Source: Halalkalibacter krulwichiae (GTDB lineage: Bacteria > Bacillota > Bacilli > Bacillales > Bacillaceae_D). Taken from it: 64,000 nt of DNA. The stretch spans positions 870,001-934,000 of the forward strand of contig NZ_CP020814.1 in assembly GCF_002109385.1 (NCBI RefSeq). The letters run 5' to 3'. Numbering within the stretch: position 1 is the first letter of the stretch; each line of letters opens with the position of its first letter. The notes below the pieces were generated by a model that made no database searches, had not been told where the DNA came from, and saw only the letters and a list, made by a program, of their open reading frames with translations. The translations under genes and the position numbers were made by a program. Below, piece after piece: positions 42,256-50,717 of this stretch.

Positions 42256-42837
42256 ATGATGGAAAGAATTTCATGGAATCAATATTTTATGGCGCAAAGC
42301 CACTTGTTGGCACTAAGAAGTACTTGTACACGATTAATGGTAGGAGCTACGATTGTTCGAGACAAAAGAATCATTGCAGGTGGTTATAACGGTTCGGTCT
42401 CAGGAGGGGCTCACTGTATTGATGATGGATGCTATGTCGTAGATAATCATTGCATTCGGACGATTCACGCTGAAGTTAATGCATTATTACAATGTGCAAA
42501 ATTTGGTGTTCCGACAGAGGGCGCTGAGATTTACGTCACTCATTTTCCTTGTGTACACTGTACTAAAGCAATCATCCAAGCAGGCATTAAGTCTATGTAT
42601 TATGCTAAGGATTATAAAAACCATCCTTATGCCAAACAAATGTTGGAAGACGCAGGTGTCGAAATCATGCAAGTTGAATTGGATGAGGAAAGTCTTGACC
42701 AAACACACCATCAAAAGAAACAATTTGTTGAACACTTGTTGACTAAACTTGAACACCTTACAATTGAACAAGAAGAAGTTCGTCAATTAAAAGAGCAAGC
42801 AAATCATTTATTTACTCAAAGTTTCTTAAAGGGGTGA
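42256..42837 (+). CDS. comEB: ComEB, dCMP deaminase family protein
   Basis: A 193-residue zinc deaminase: catalytic HAEVNALLQ and PCVHCTKAIIQAGI, with a second Cys/His cluster (GGAHCIDDGC, DNHC) as in dCMP deaminases. It would make dUMP from dCMP. ComEB is dispensable for transformation in B. subtilis. GGAGG precedes the ATG. It overlaps comEC by four bases. Confidence 0.94.
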   Translation: MMERISWNQYFMAQSHLLALRSTCTRLMVGATIVRDKRIIAGGYNGSVSGGAHCIDDGCYVVDNHCIRTIHAEVNALLQCAKFGVPTEGAEIYVTHFPCVHCTKAIIQAGIKSMYYAKDYKNHPYAKQMLEDAGVEIMQVELDEESLDQTHHQKKQFVEHLLTKLEHLTIEQEEVRQLKEQANHLFTQSFLKG

Positions 42838-45154
42838 GGGAGATCAGTCCGCTGTTCTTCTTCATCCCCATTTCAGCAACCCTCGGTCTATTCCTCGCGC
42901 TTCGAGAGCCGAATACTATGTATTTTGGTATCTTGATCACTTTCTTAATTTTTTGTTTTACTCATCGTACATTTTTTAAGGAGAAGGTTCTGCTCGTAAC
43001 GATCCCGTTTGTTTTATACTATCTCATAGGGTTGAATGCAGTTGAGCAAAATCAAACGAGCTACGAAGAAGGAAGTCAGAATGTTTACGGAGTTATTCAG
43101 ACGATTCCGACCATTGATGGTGACTCTATGTCAATGAGATTGAAAAGTAATACAGGTGAGATGATTCAAGTTCAATCTTTTATCTATCATCAAGAAGATC
43201 AGCTAAAAATGAAGACTTTGGCTCCTGGTGATGCTTGTATGATTACGGGAGATCTTTCTAAACCACTTCCGCCAACAAACTTTAGTCAGTTCAATTATAA
43301 GCAATATTTGTTAAATCATAATATCATTTGGATTTTGAGACCTGAGCAGGGTGGGATCGCTTGTATCCAGGGACGCGCTGAATTACTCAATTTATTTCAA
43401 CGTTTTAGACAAAAGCATATGATGCGAATAGTTGATGAAGTGGATCCGAGCTTTAGTGGAATTATGAATGCATTAGTGTTTGGGGACCGTAACAACTTAG
43501 ATGGTGATCTTCTCAAGGCGTATCAGCATCTTGGGATTATTCATTTATTAGCTGTATCAGGTTTGCATGTTGGAATGCTTGTATCTATCCTCTTTTATGT
43601 ATTGATCCGATTTGGTCTGGCAAGAGAAAGAGCTATGGAGATTATGATTGTGATTTTACCTGTCTACATTATTTTTGCTGGTGCCGCTCCTTCCGTAATA
43701 AGAGCTTCAATAATGGCTATGGTTGTTTTGCTTAGCATGCGATTTAGAAAAAAACTTTCGCCGATAGCAGGAATTTCCCTTGTGTATCTAGGATACTTAG
43801 CAATTAATCCATTAACCCTTTTTCACCTGGGTTTTCAGTTGTCTTTTTTAATCTCGTTTGGTCTTATCATCTCAGCACCAACTATTATACAGAAGTATCA
43901 ACACCCAATTTCACAATTGATAGTCATAACATTTTTAGCACAATTGCTTTCATTTCCACTGATCTTGTATCATACATTTGAATTTTCATTGTTGAGTCTC
44001 CCCCTAAACCTTGTTTATATCCCCGTGATCACAACAGTTGTATTACCTTTAACCCTTTTAGCATTTTTGCTTTCTTTCTTCCTTCCAGCTGGTATTAATT
44101 TGCCCTTACTCGTTCTTGAACTCGTGTATTCTACTTTTCACCCTCTGTTACTTGAGGTTTCGGATTGGTCTTTGGCAACTATTGTTTTTGGAAGACCTTC
44201 TGTGATTTTCGTTGCTGCTTTCTACGGTGTCATTCTAATTGGATGTATAAAGTGGGAGAATGGAACACGAAATTGGTGGGTAGCTCCAGTTACAATTTTT
44301 GGTCTTTTGTGTTTTTGGCAATTGAGTTCGCCTTATTTCAATCCAGAGGCAAAAGTAACGGTTATTGATGTCGGGCAAGGAGATAGCATTCTAATTGAAT
44401 TACCTTTTAGAAGAGCAGTTTATTTAATTGATGCAGGTGGTACAGTTTCGTTTACAAATGAGGATTGGCGAAACAAGAGAAAGCCTTTTGATGTAGGGGC
44501 TGATATTGTCATCCCTACCTTGACAGAAAGGGGGATAAAGAAGTTAGATAAGTTAGTCTTAACGCATGGTCATTTAGATCACATTGGTGGTGCGATGGCT
44601 TTGGTTGATGCGATTAAAGTAAAGGAAGTTTTATATGGGAAAGGACCTGTTGAAGGAGAATTTGAGCGTGATCTCCTTCTCCGTTTTATAGAAAAAGGTA
44701 CGCAAATCCATTTTGTTGAAGATGGAATGAGTTGGAGCAAGGGGCGGCCTATTTTTCAATCCTTTCCCCAAAAGGACAAGAACATGATTTGAATGAGAGG
44801 TCGATCGTTATATATAGTAATATCGAAGGGATCTCTTTTTTGTTTACAGGAGATCTTGAAGAGGAAGGCGAGAGGCGTCTGCTTTCGAGGTATCCGGGGT
44901 TAGAAGTCGATATATTGAAAGCTGGTCATCATGGGAGTCGGACTTCGACAACAGAAATTTTTGTTAAGCAATTAGAACCACAACTAGTGCTCATATCTGC
45001 CGGTAGACAAAATAGATTCGGACATCCACATCCAGAAGTAACCGATCGGTTACAGGAGTTTGAAATTCCCGTTTTACGAACTGATTTAAATGGAGCTATT
45101 GAATTAAGGCTAAACAAAGAGCAACTAAAAGTTCGAAGTGCTTTAAACCCTTAA
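42834..45154 (+). pseudogene. comEC: DNA uptake channel ComEC, frameshifted
   Basis: The first frame (42834-44792) has the N-terminal OB-like domain, the competence channel domain (HLLAVSGLHVGMLVSILF, VIRASIMAMVVLLSMRF) and the start of the metallo-beta-lactamase-like domain (VTVIDVGQGDSILIE, LTHGHLDHIGG), then ends after SKGRPIFQSFPQK. The second frame continues AAYFSILSPKGQEHDLNE to VDILKAGHHGSRTSTTE and the C-terminus. Adding one G to GGGG at 44741-44744 joins them as SWSKGAAYFSILSP, about 773 residues. As given, the channel is intact but the nuclease-like domain is truncated. The GTG start overlaps comEB. Confidence 0.88.
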
Positions 45155-45156
45155 GA

Positions 45157-45192
45157 AAAAGGAGGATGACATCTGTCATCCTCCTTTTCTAA
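45157..45192. terminator. Bidirectional terminator between comEC and yqzM
   Basis: A 14-bp perfect stem AAAAGGAGGATGAC/GTCATCCTCCTTTT (45157-45170 with 45175-45188). Confidence 0.88.
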
Positions 45193-45211
45193 GAGTGTCA
45201 GGCTCTTTTGA

Positions 45212-45346
45212 TTACATAGCACTAAATACATCAACAATATTCGCGATAATAAATAGTGTAGCAAAGAAACCAAAAGGAATGATAAACCCGACAGCAGAAT
45301 CAATAGCATCGTTTCGTTTACATTGTACTTCTTTTTCAAAATGCAT
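45212..45346 (-). CDS. yqzM: YqzM family small membrane protein
   Basis: A 44-residue protein, MHFEKEVQCKRNDAIDSAVG, then one membrane segment (FIIPFGFFATLFIIANIV). It matches B. subtilis YqzM in length, sequence and place between comEC and holA, on the opposite strand. GGAGG is 8 bases before the ATG. Function unknown. Confidence 0.85.
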   Translation of the reverse strand: MHFEKEVQCKRNDAIDSAVGFIIPFGFFATLFIIANIVDVFSAM

Positions 45347-45493
45347 CAGACATTCCTCCTTTATCAAATTAAGTATACGGGATCGGTCGAAAAAATACTA
45401 GGTAGATTCACTTGTTCCTGAACAAAATCTAGGATGTTCAAGAAATTGTTAGAAAGTGACTTTTTGATTGGTATGACTGTAAAGAGTTGTCAC

Positions 45494-45610
45494 CTATAGT
45501 TTTGAACTGCATAGGATATTATAAATAGTGAAGGCGGTCATGATTATCGTCATAAATAAGAATACCTGGGGTCTTATTTTATGGCGTTTATCATAAATGG
45601 GATCTGGCAT
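45494..45610 (-). CDS. Possible 38-residue membrane peptide
   Basis: An ATG at 45610 preceded by AAAGGAT (11 bases) opens a frame starting MPDPIYDKRHKIRPQ and continuing with a hydrophobic segment (VFLFMTIIMTAFTIYNIL). The frame itself is open to 45682 without a better start. Neither family nor conservation is known to me; it may be chance. Confidence 0.3.
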   Translation of the reverse strand: MPDPIYDKRHKIRPQVFLFMTIIMTAFTIYNILCSSKL

Positions 45611-45749
45611 TTTCGGGCTAGATCCTTTTTCATTTCTCTTGTCAAGTGCTTTGAGATTGTCTATTCTTAAGTGGGTAGACAAGCAATAATCTAAAGCGTA
45701 GCTTGCCCATATTTAATGTAGTTATACCAAATAAATGAGGAATGAGAAT

Positions 45750-46778
45750 ATGTCATATATTGCTATAAAAAAAGAAGTAAAACGGGGCGATGTCAGACCT
45801 GTCTACTTTATGTATGGAACGCAAAGTTTTTTGATGGAAGACTTACTGTTGGACATAATTAGGCAAACAGTTGGTTCGCAAGATGATCCAAATGTTATAA
45901 CATATAGTTTACAAGATGTGTTATTAGATACTGCGGTTGAAGAAGCGGAAACCTTCCCATTCTTTGGAGGAAAAAAAATCGTTATCGTTAAAGAATTCTC
46001 TCTTGTAACGGCTCAAAAACAAGACTCTAAATTAGATCATGATGTAAATCGTTTATTACAATACATAGCAAGCCCGGCGCCTGAATCTATTCTGATTTTA
46101 TTAACACCATTTGAGAAATTAGATGAAAGAAAAAAATTGACAAAAGAGCTAAAAAAAAGAGCGGCTGTAGTAGATTGCTCCCCTTTTGATGACAAATTAT
46201 TGTTGCAGTGGTTGGATGCACAAGCTCATGCTAAAGGTTTTACCTTTTCTCCAGGTGGAAAAGAGCGGTTGCTTGAACGTTTAGGGCCACAATTATTACA
46301 GCTTGTTTCTGAGATGAATAAATTAGCATTGTATGTTGGCGATGGTGGAGTTGTGGATCAAGAAGTAGTGGATTTATTAGTTGCGCGTTCCCTTGAACAA
46401 GATGTCTTTGCACTCATTGACTATGCAGTAAAAAAACAACTTGATAAAGCTTTGGTAATATACCATGACTTGTTAAAGCAAAAAGAAGAGCCGTTAAAGT
46501 TACTTGCTCTCATAGCGAGGCAACTTCGAATCTTCTATCAAGTGAAGGAGATGGGGCGTCGCTCCTATTCTCAGAAGGATATAGCATCACAATTAAAGCT
46601 TCATCCTTATGTGGTAAAGTTGGCTAGCCAGCAAGTGAATAAATTCCAAGATAAACAATTACTGCATTTGCTTGAATCAGCCGCGGATGCAGATTATGCT
46701 ATTAAGTCAGGAAAAATGGAAAAGACTCTGGCTGTAGAATTGTTACTAATGAGGTTATCATCTTTGGATCAAAGTTAA
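45750..46778 (+). CDS. holA: DNA polymerase III subunit delta
   Basis: A 342-residue clamp-loader subunit: start PVYFMYGTQSFLMEDLLLDII, FFGGKKIVIVKE, a collar domain with LEQDVFALIDYAVKKQLDKALVIYHDLLKQKEEP. Delta opens the beta clamp. GAGG before the ATG at 45750 decides the start; the ATG at 45735 is upstream of it. Formerly yqeN in B. subtilis. Confidence 0.93.
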   Translation: MSYIAIKKEVKRGDVRPVYFMYGTQSFLMEDLLLDIIRQTVGSQDDPNVITYSLQDVLLDTAVEEAETFPFFGGKKIVIVKEFSLVTAQKQDSKLDHDVNRLLQYIASPAPESILILLTPFEKLDERKKLTKELKKRAAVVDCSPFDDKLLLQWLDAQAHAKGFTFSPGGKERLLERLGPQLLQLVSEMNKLALYVGDGGVVDQEVVDLLVARSLEQDVFALIDYAVKKQLDKALVIYHDLLKQKEEPLKLLALIARQLRIFYQVKEMGRRSYSQKDIASQLKLHPYVVKLASQQVNKFQDKQLLHLLESAADADYAIKSGKMEKTLAVELLLMRLSSLDQS

Positions 46779-46797
46779 CCCAAATATAATAGTAAAG

Positions 46798-46831
46798 AAA
46801 AAAACACACGAGTCGATCGTGTGTTTTTTTC
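46798..46831. terminator. Bidirectional terminator between holA and rpsT
   Basis: AAAACACACGA/TCGTGTGTTTT has A and T runs on both sides. Confidence 0.85.
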
Positions 46832-46842
46832 TATCAGGCTTA

Positions 46843-47109
46843 TTATGCAGAAAGACCGTTTAGCTTTTTAGCAAGACGAGACTTTTGACGAGATGCTGCA
46901 TTTTTATGGATAAGGCCTTTGTTAGCTGCTTTATCAAGCTTTTTGCTAGCTTCAACGAAAGCTGCTTTAGCTACTTCAACGTCACCAGCTTCAACTTTTG
47001 TTTCAAAGTTTTTAATTGCAGTACGTAGAGCAGACTTAACAGAAATGTTCTGTGCACGACGCTTGTCAGTTGTTTTAACGCGCTTAATTGCAGATTTAAT
47101 ATTTGGCAT
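46843..47109 (-). CDS. rpsT: 30S ribosomal protein S20
   Basis: An 88-residue basic helical protein starting [17 protein letters not shown] and ending [20 protein letters not shown], the S20 signature. GGAGGTGA precedes the ATG at 47109. It is placed opposite gpr as in B. subtilis. Confidence 0.97.
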   Translation of the reverse strand: MPNIKSAIKRVKTTDKRRAQNISVKSALRTAIKNFETKVEAGDVEVAKAAFVEASKKLDKAANKGLIHKNAASRQKSRLAKKLNGLSA

Positions 47110-47186
47110 ATCATTCACCTCCTAAATAAATGTGTTTGAGGTTTGATCCCGGTCCATCTATTATGAACGGTTTCGTTTCTTGTTCA

Positions 47187-47216
47187 TGTATCATACATAC
47201 AACAAATTGCATTCTA
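47187..47216 (+). promoter_or_regulatory. Sigma-F/sigma-G-type promoter of gpr
   Basis: TGTATC (47187-47192), 17 bases, CATTCTA (47210-47216), close to the forespore consensus TGNATA and CATNNTA. gpr is a known forespore gene. Confidence 0.55.
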
Positions 47217-47311
47217 CCAAATCCAAGAGGAAAAAGCAATACCAGAATGAAAACAAGCATGCTCGGAAACACTACAATCACAAGAGATTCTAAAGTAGGA
47301 GAGTGGATTAA

Positions 47312-48427
47312 ATGTCTGAAGAACTTAATTTAGAACAATATCAAATACGAACGGATTTAGCGGTTGAAGCTCGTCAAATGGTGTTAGAACAAGAAGAAAG
47401 GAAAGGCAACCCTGTTAAAGATGTAAGTGGCGTACAGGTAAAGGAAGAAGAAATTGACGGAGTTTCTGTTACTCGTGTGTCGATAGATGAAGTTGGGGCA
47501 AAAAGACTTGGTAAGAAAAAGGGGAATTATCTAACCTTTGAATCACTTGGAATACGTAAAAAGGATACAGAAATCCAAGAGAAAATGGAACGAGTTTTTG
47601 CTCAGAAGTTTCATGAATTCATGGTTGAAATTGGAATTAAGGATACAGATACTTGTCTAGTCGTCGGCCTAGGTAATTGGAATGTAACTCCGGATGCATT
47701 AGGACCGATTGCAATTGAAAACTTACTGATCACAAGACATTTATTTCAATTGGCGCCAGAACAGGTGCAAGAAGGTTTTCGACCAGTAAGTGCTGTTACA
47801 CCAGGTGTTATGGGATTAACGGGGATTGAAACAAGTGATGTTATCTATGGAATTATTGAAAAAACGAAACCTGATTTTGTCATCGCGATAGATGCATTGG
47901 CTTCCCGTTCAATTGAACGCGTTAATGCAACCATTCAAGTGTCGGATACAGGGATTCACCCAGGGAGTGGTGTTGGAAACAAACGAAAAGAACTAAGTCA
48001 AGATGCCTTGGGTATTCCGGTTATTGCTGTTGGAATACCAACTGTCGTAGACGCAGTTTCGATTACAAGTGATACCATTGATTATGTATTAAAGCACTTT
48101 GGGCGTGAAATGAAAGAAGGAAAGGCACCTTCGCGTGCTCTTGCTCCTGCAGGCATGACATTTGGCGAGCAGAGAAAACTTACGGATGATGATTTACCAG
48201 ATGAAACAAAACGAGAAACGATTATGGGGATGGTGGGGAACTTACCAGATAATGAAAAGCGCCAACTTATTCGTGAAGTGCTCGCTCCATTAGGTCACAA
48301 TTTAATGGTAACACCTAAGGAAGTAGATGTATTTATTGACGATATGGCTAACGTCATTGCTACTGGCCTGAATGCAGCATTGCACCATAGTATTAATCAG
48401 GATAATGTAGGTGCCTATACTCACTAG
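47312..48427 (+). CDS. gpr: Germination protease GPR
   Basis: A 371-residue aspartic-type protease zymogen that degrades small acid-soluble spore proteins at germination. The propeptide region [27 protein letters not shown] and [15 protein letters not shown] are family signatures. AGGAGAGTG precedes the ATG. A forespore promoter lies about 100 bases upstream; spoIIP follows. Confidence 0.96.
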   Translation: MSEELNLEQYQIRTDLAVEARQMVLEQEERKGNPVKDVSGVQVKEEEIDGVSVTRVSIDEVGAKRLGKKKGNYLTFESLGIRKKDTEIQEKMERVFAQKFHEFMVEIGIKDTDTCLVVGLGNWNVTPDALGPIAIENLLITRHLFQLAPEQVQEGFRPVSAVTPGVMGLTGIETSDVIYGIIEKTKPDFVIAIDALASRSIERVNATIQVSDTGIHPGSGVGNKRKELSQDALGIPVIAVGIPTVVDAVSITSDTIDYVLKHFGREMKEGKAPSRALAPAGMTFGEQRKLTDDDLPDETKRETIMGMVGNLPDNEKRQLIREVLAPLGHNLMVTPKEVDVFIDDMANVIATGLNAALHHSINQDNVGAYTH

Positions 48428-48465
48428 AAATTATCGCTTAAAATACACAAAAACTTAATGGTCAC

Positions 48466-48500
48466 TAAAAGCGCTTCGTATGAGGCGTTTTTTTCTTTTT
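48466..48500 (+). terminator. Terminator after gpr
   Basis: An AAAAGCGCTTC/GAGGCGTTTT hairpin with a bulged G is followed by a long T-tract. Confidence 0.75.
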
Positions 48501-48503
48501 TTT

Positions 48504-48533
48504 GTTCTATTACTCTTTATCCCGGCATACAAC
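48504..48533 (+). promoter_or_regulatory. Sigma-E-type promoter of spoIIP
   Basis: GTTCTATT (48504-48511), 14 bases, CATACAAC (48526-48533), near the sigma-E consensus GTCATATT and CATACAAT. SpoIIP is a mother-cell gene under sigma-E in B. subtilis. Confidence 0.55.
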
Positions 48534-48615
48534 TGGTTTAGAAGCTCCTAACAATCTAATAGTGGACAAGTATAAGAATTGAACTCAACTTAAAAGTAGG
48601 AGAAGGGATGAGGCC

Positions 48616-49788
48616 ATGAAAAAGAAACAATTTCGCAGCTTCACGGTTTCAATTAATCGGACGAGCTTAAAAAAACTAATCGTCATGACAATTATCGCAA
48701 TCATGGCATTGTTTATTTTTACTGGCATGCTAACATCATTTGAGCCTGGTTATGGACTCGCATCAAACCAAGTGCATGAGTGGGCAACAGGTATTAAAGG
48801 AGAAGACTTTGTTCATGTACTGGGGATGGAGAATAAATATTTTACTGAGGCTTTACCTGATGGGAGTAAGCCACCAAGTTTATCCAATATAGCTTTTCAA
48901 GTAGCGACTAGTATCAATCCTGATGATCCCCGAAGTTTACTAGGGAGAGAGCTACCTGGATTTGCGTTATTTGATGGACAGATTCTAGTAGCCGGGGAAG
49001 GGACAGACTATACGAATTTACCTGTAGAGTCAGCTCCTCCAATGGACGTAATTATGGCAGAAAGAGAAGCAACAAAAGAAAGTTTAGCTAAATTAGAGCA
49101 ACTTGAAAAAGAAGGGGAGCAAGTTCATGGTTCTACAGATGGCAAGCAAGTTGTCCATATCATACATTCACATAACTATGAATCTTTCTTACCGGAGTTA
49201 GAAACAAATAATCCTGATGAAGCTCATCATAGTAAAATCAATATCACTCTAGTAGGGGAGAAATTATCTCAAGAATTAGAAAAGCGTGGAATTGGGGTTG
49301 AAGTAGAGAAACGAGATATACAAGGAAAGTTAAGGGACCGCGGTTGGCAATATAACAAATCCTATGATGCTTCTAGAGAACTTGTTGAGGAGGCGATGGG
49401 CAAAAACGGAGATTTAGAGTTCTTCTTTGATTTGCATCGGGACTCCTTGCCTAGAGATCGAACAACCGTAACGATTAATGGAGAAGAGTTCTCCAGAATT
49501 GTATTTGTTATTGGAGGCAATCACGATAACTATGAACAAAATTTCAAATTAGCTGAGGATCTTCATAATTCATTAGAAGAGAAATACCCAGGATTAAGTC
49601 GTGGTGTTATTTTAAAACAAGGACGCTTAACAAATGGACGCTTTAATCAAGATTTATCAGATCGGGCCATTTTAATGGAGTTTGGTGGAGTTGGAAATAC
49701 GCTAGAAGAAAATTATCGGTCGGCAGAAGCTGTTGCTGAAGTATTCTCTGAATACTATTGGAATGCTCAATCAGTAGACGGTCAATAA
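48616..49788 (+). CDS. spoIIP: Stage II sporulation protein P (peptidoglycan amidase/endopeptidase)
   Basis: A 390-residue engulfment hydrolase anchored by one N-terminal helix (about residues 18-37). The catalytic domain from about residue 175 has HIIHSHNYESFLPEL, NITLVGEKLSQELEKRGI and FFFDLHRDSLPR, whose His and Glu residues bind zinc in the amidase fold. It works with SpoIID and SpoIIM at the septum. Sigma-E promoter upstream; yqxA follows 13 bases after the stop. Confidence 0.95.
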   Translation: MKKKQFRSFTVSINRTSLKKLIVMTIIAIMALFIFTGMLTSFEPGYGLASNQVHEWATGIKGEDFVHVLGMENKYFTEALPDGSKPPSLSNIAFQVATSINPDDPRSLLGRELPGFALFDGQILVAGEGTDYTNLPVESAPPMDVIMAEREATKESLAKLEQLEKEGEQVHGSTDGKQVVHIIHSHNYESFLPELETNNPDEAHHSKINITLVGEKLSQELEKRGIGVEVEKRDIQGKLRDRGWQYNKSYDASRELVEEAMGKNGDLEFFFDLHRDSLPRDRTTVTINGEEFSRIVFVIGGNHDNYEQNFKLAEDLHNSLEEKYPGLSRGVILKQGRLTNGRFNQDLSDRAILMEFGGVGNTLEENYRSAEAVAEVFSEYYWNAQSVDGQ

Positions 49789-49801
49789 GGAGAGGAAAAC
49801 A

Positions 49802-50166
49802 ATGAAAAAGCTGGTTGTGAGAACTCTGTTAATAGGTGTTTTGTTATTACTTGGCGCATTATTTGGCGTACAACAAATAAATGAAACGCTGGGAATATCA
49901 CAGCCAGAACCTCTTTTAACAGAAACGAAAGAATCAATTGAATCCAATCAAGGAGAAGGGGAAATCAAAAAAAAGAAAAGTACATTCCTAATATTCAAGC
50001 TGAACTAGCAGAAAAAAAACAAAAAGTTCAGGACTCGGAACGATTTAACTTTTTTTCAGATATGGGCAGTCAATTGGCTGAAGGGTTTAATTATGCTAGT
50101 AGAAGTTTATTGACTCAGATTATGTCGTTTGTACACAATGTGTTAAATGGAGAAGGAAATGAATAA
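49802..50166 (+). pseudogene. yqxA: YqxA-like protein gene downstream of spoIIP, frameshifted
   Basis: The open frame stops after 68 residues, but a second frame continues YIPNIQAELAEKKQKVQDSERFNFFSDMG to a TAA at 50164, giving a YqxA-like protein of about 121 residues with an N-terminal membrane helix. Adding one base to the G4 run at 49958-49961 (or to the A8 run at 49967-49974) restores it. Place and the NFFSDMG motif agree with YqxA, of unknown function. Confidence 0.7.
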
Positions 50167-50179
50167 ACTATAAAATTTT

Positions 50180-50220
50180 GGCTGTTGAAAAGCGACTCCA
50201 CCTTTCAACAGCCTTTTCTT
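50180..50220. terminator. Terminator after yqxA
   Basis: GGCTGTTGAAA/TTTCAACAGCC (50180-50190 with 50203-50213) is followed by TTTTCTTT. Confidence 0.85.
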
Positions 50221-50229
50221 TGATTAAGA

Positions 50230-50529
50230 TTAATCGAGGGGAGAGACCCAAGTAGAGCCAATAATAATTAACAAAATAAATAGAACGACGATTAAGGCAA
50301 AGCCTCCTCCTGCAAACTGGGCACAATGTCCTGTAGTGGGCATTCCATATCCGTAAACAGGAGCAATATGACCAGTTCCGCAACCACAATCTCCTATTGG
50401 ACCCATATGATCCATTCCATATCCGTATTGTGTCATCGGCATTGAATGCCCAGCTTCATATCCATAATCAGTCCCTGCTGCACCGGTTCCAAATGAAGCT
50501 CCAGTCATAGAGTCTCCAAAATATAACAT
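50230..50529 (-). CDS. YjcZ/SscA family sporulation protein with extended N-terminus
   Basis: A 99-residue protein ending in GGFALIVVLFILLIIIGSTWV, the single hydrophobic segment typical of YjcZ/SscA spore peptides. Those are usually 25-55 residues. Here about 70 extra residues are rich in Gly, Tyr, Met and Cys, with repeated YGYGM and GTGH/GCGTGH elements, a composition seen in spore coat proteins. AAAGGTGG precedes the ATG. A sigma-K-like -10 lies upstream. Confidence 0.75.
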   Translation of the reverse strand: MLYFGDSMTGASFGTGAAGTDYGYEAGHSMPMTQYGYGMDHMGPIGDCGCGTGHIAPVYGYGMPTTGHCAQFAGGGFALIVVLFILLIIIGSTWVSPLD

Positions 50530-50559
50530 TTAGTAAAACCACCTTTCAAGAGGATACTT

Positions 50560-50568
50560 TACTCTATG
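50560..50568 (-). promoter_or_regulatory. Sigma-K-like -10 element of the YjcZ-family gene
   Basis: CATAGAGTA on the minus strand fits the sigma-K -10 CATANNNTA, about 31 bases before the ATG. I see no good -35 (AC) at 16 bases. Confidence 0.3.
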
Positions 50569-50645
50569 CAAATGCCCGTTATCGGAGATTGGGAATCAAG
50601 CCCAAATTAAAAGAAGTGAAATAAGAGTGAAACTACGAGGAATTG

Positions 50646-50674
50646 TTGCCTGAGTCTACTCAGATTGGTATAAT
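50646..50674 (+). promoter_or_regulatory. Sigma-A promoter of lepA
   Basis: TTGCCT (50646-50651), 17 bases, TATAAT (50669-50674), 44 bases before the lepA ATG. Confidence 0.7.
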
Positions 50675-50717
50675 CAACAATAGTGTACATTGTACGAGAA
50701 TGTAGGAGTGATCAATT

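Noticed and set aside
50168..50389. Minus-strand frame of 73 codons next to the YjcZ-family gene
   Set aside because: It overlaps the YjcZ-family gene in another frame and runs through the yqxA terminator.
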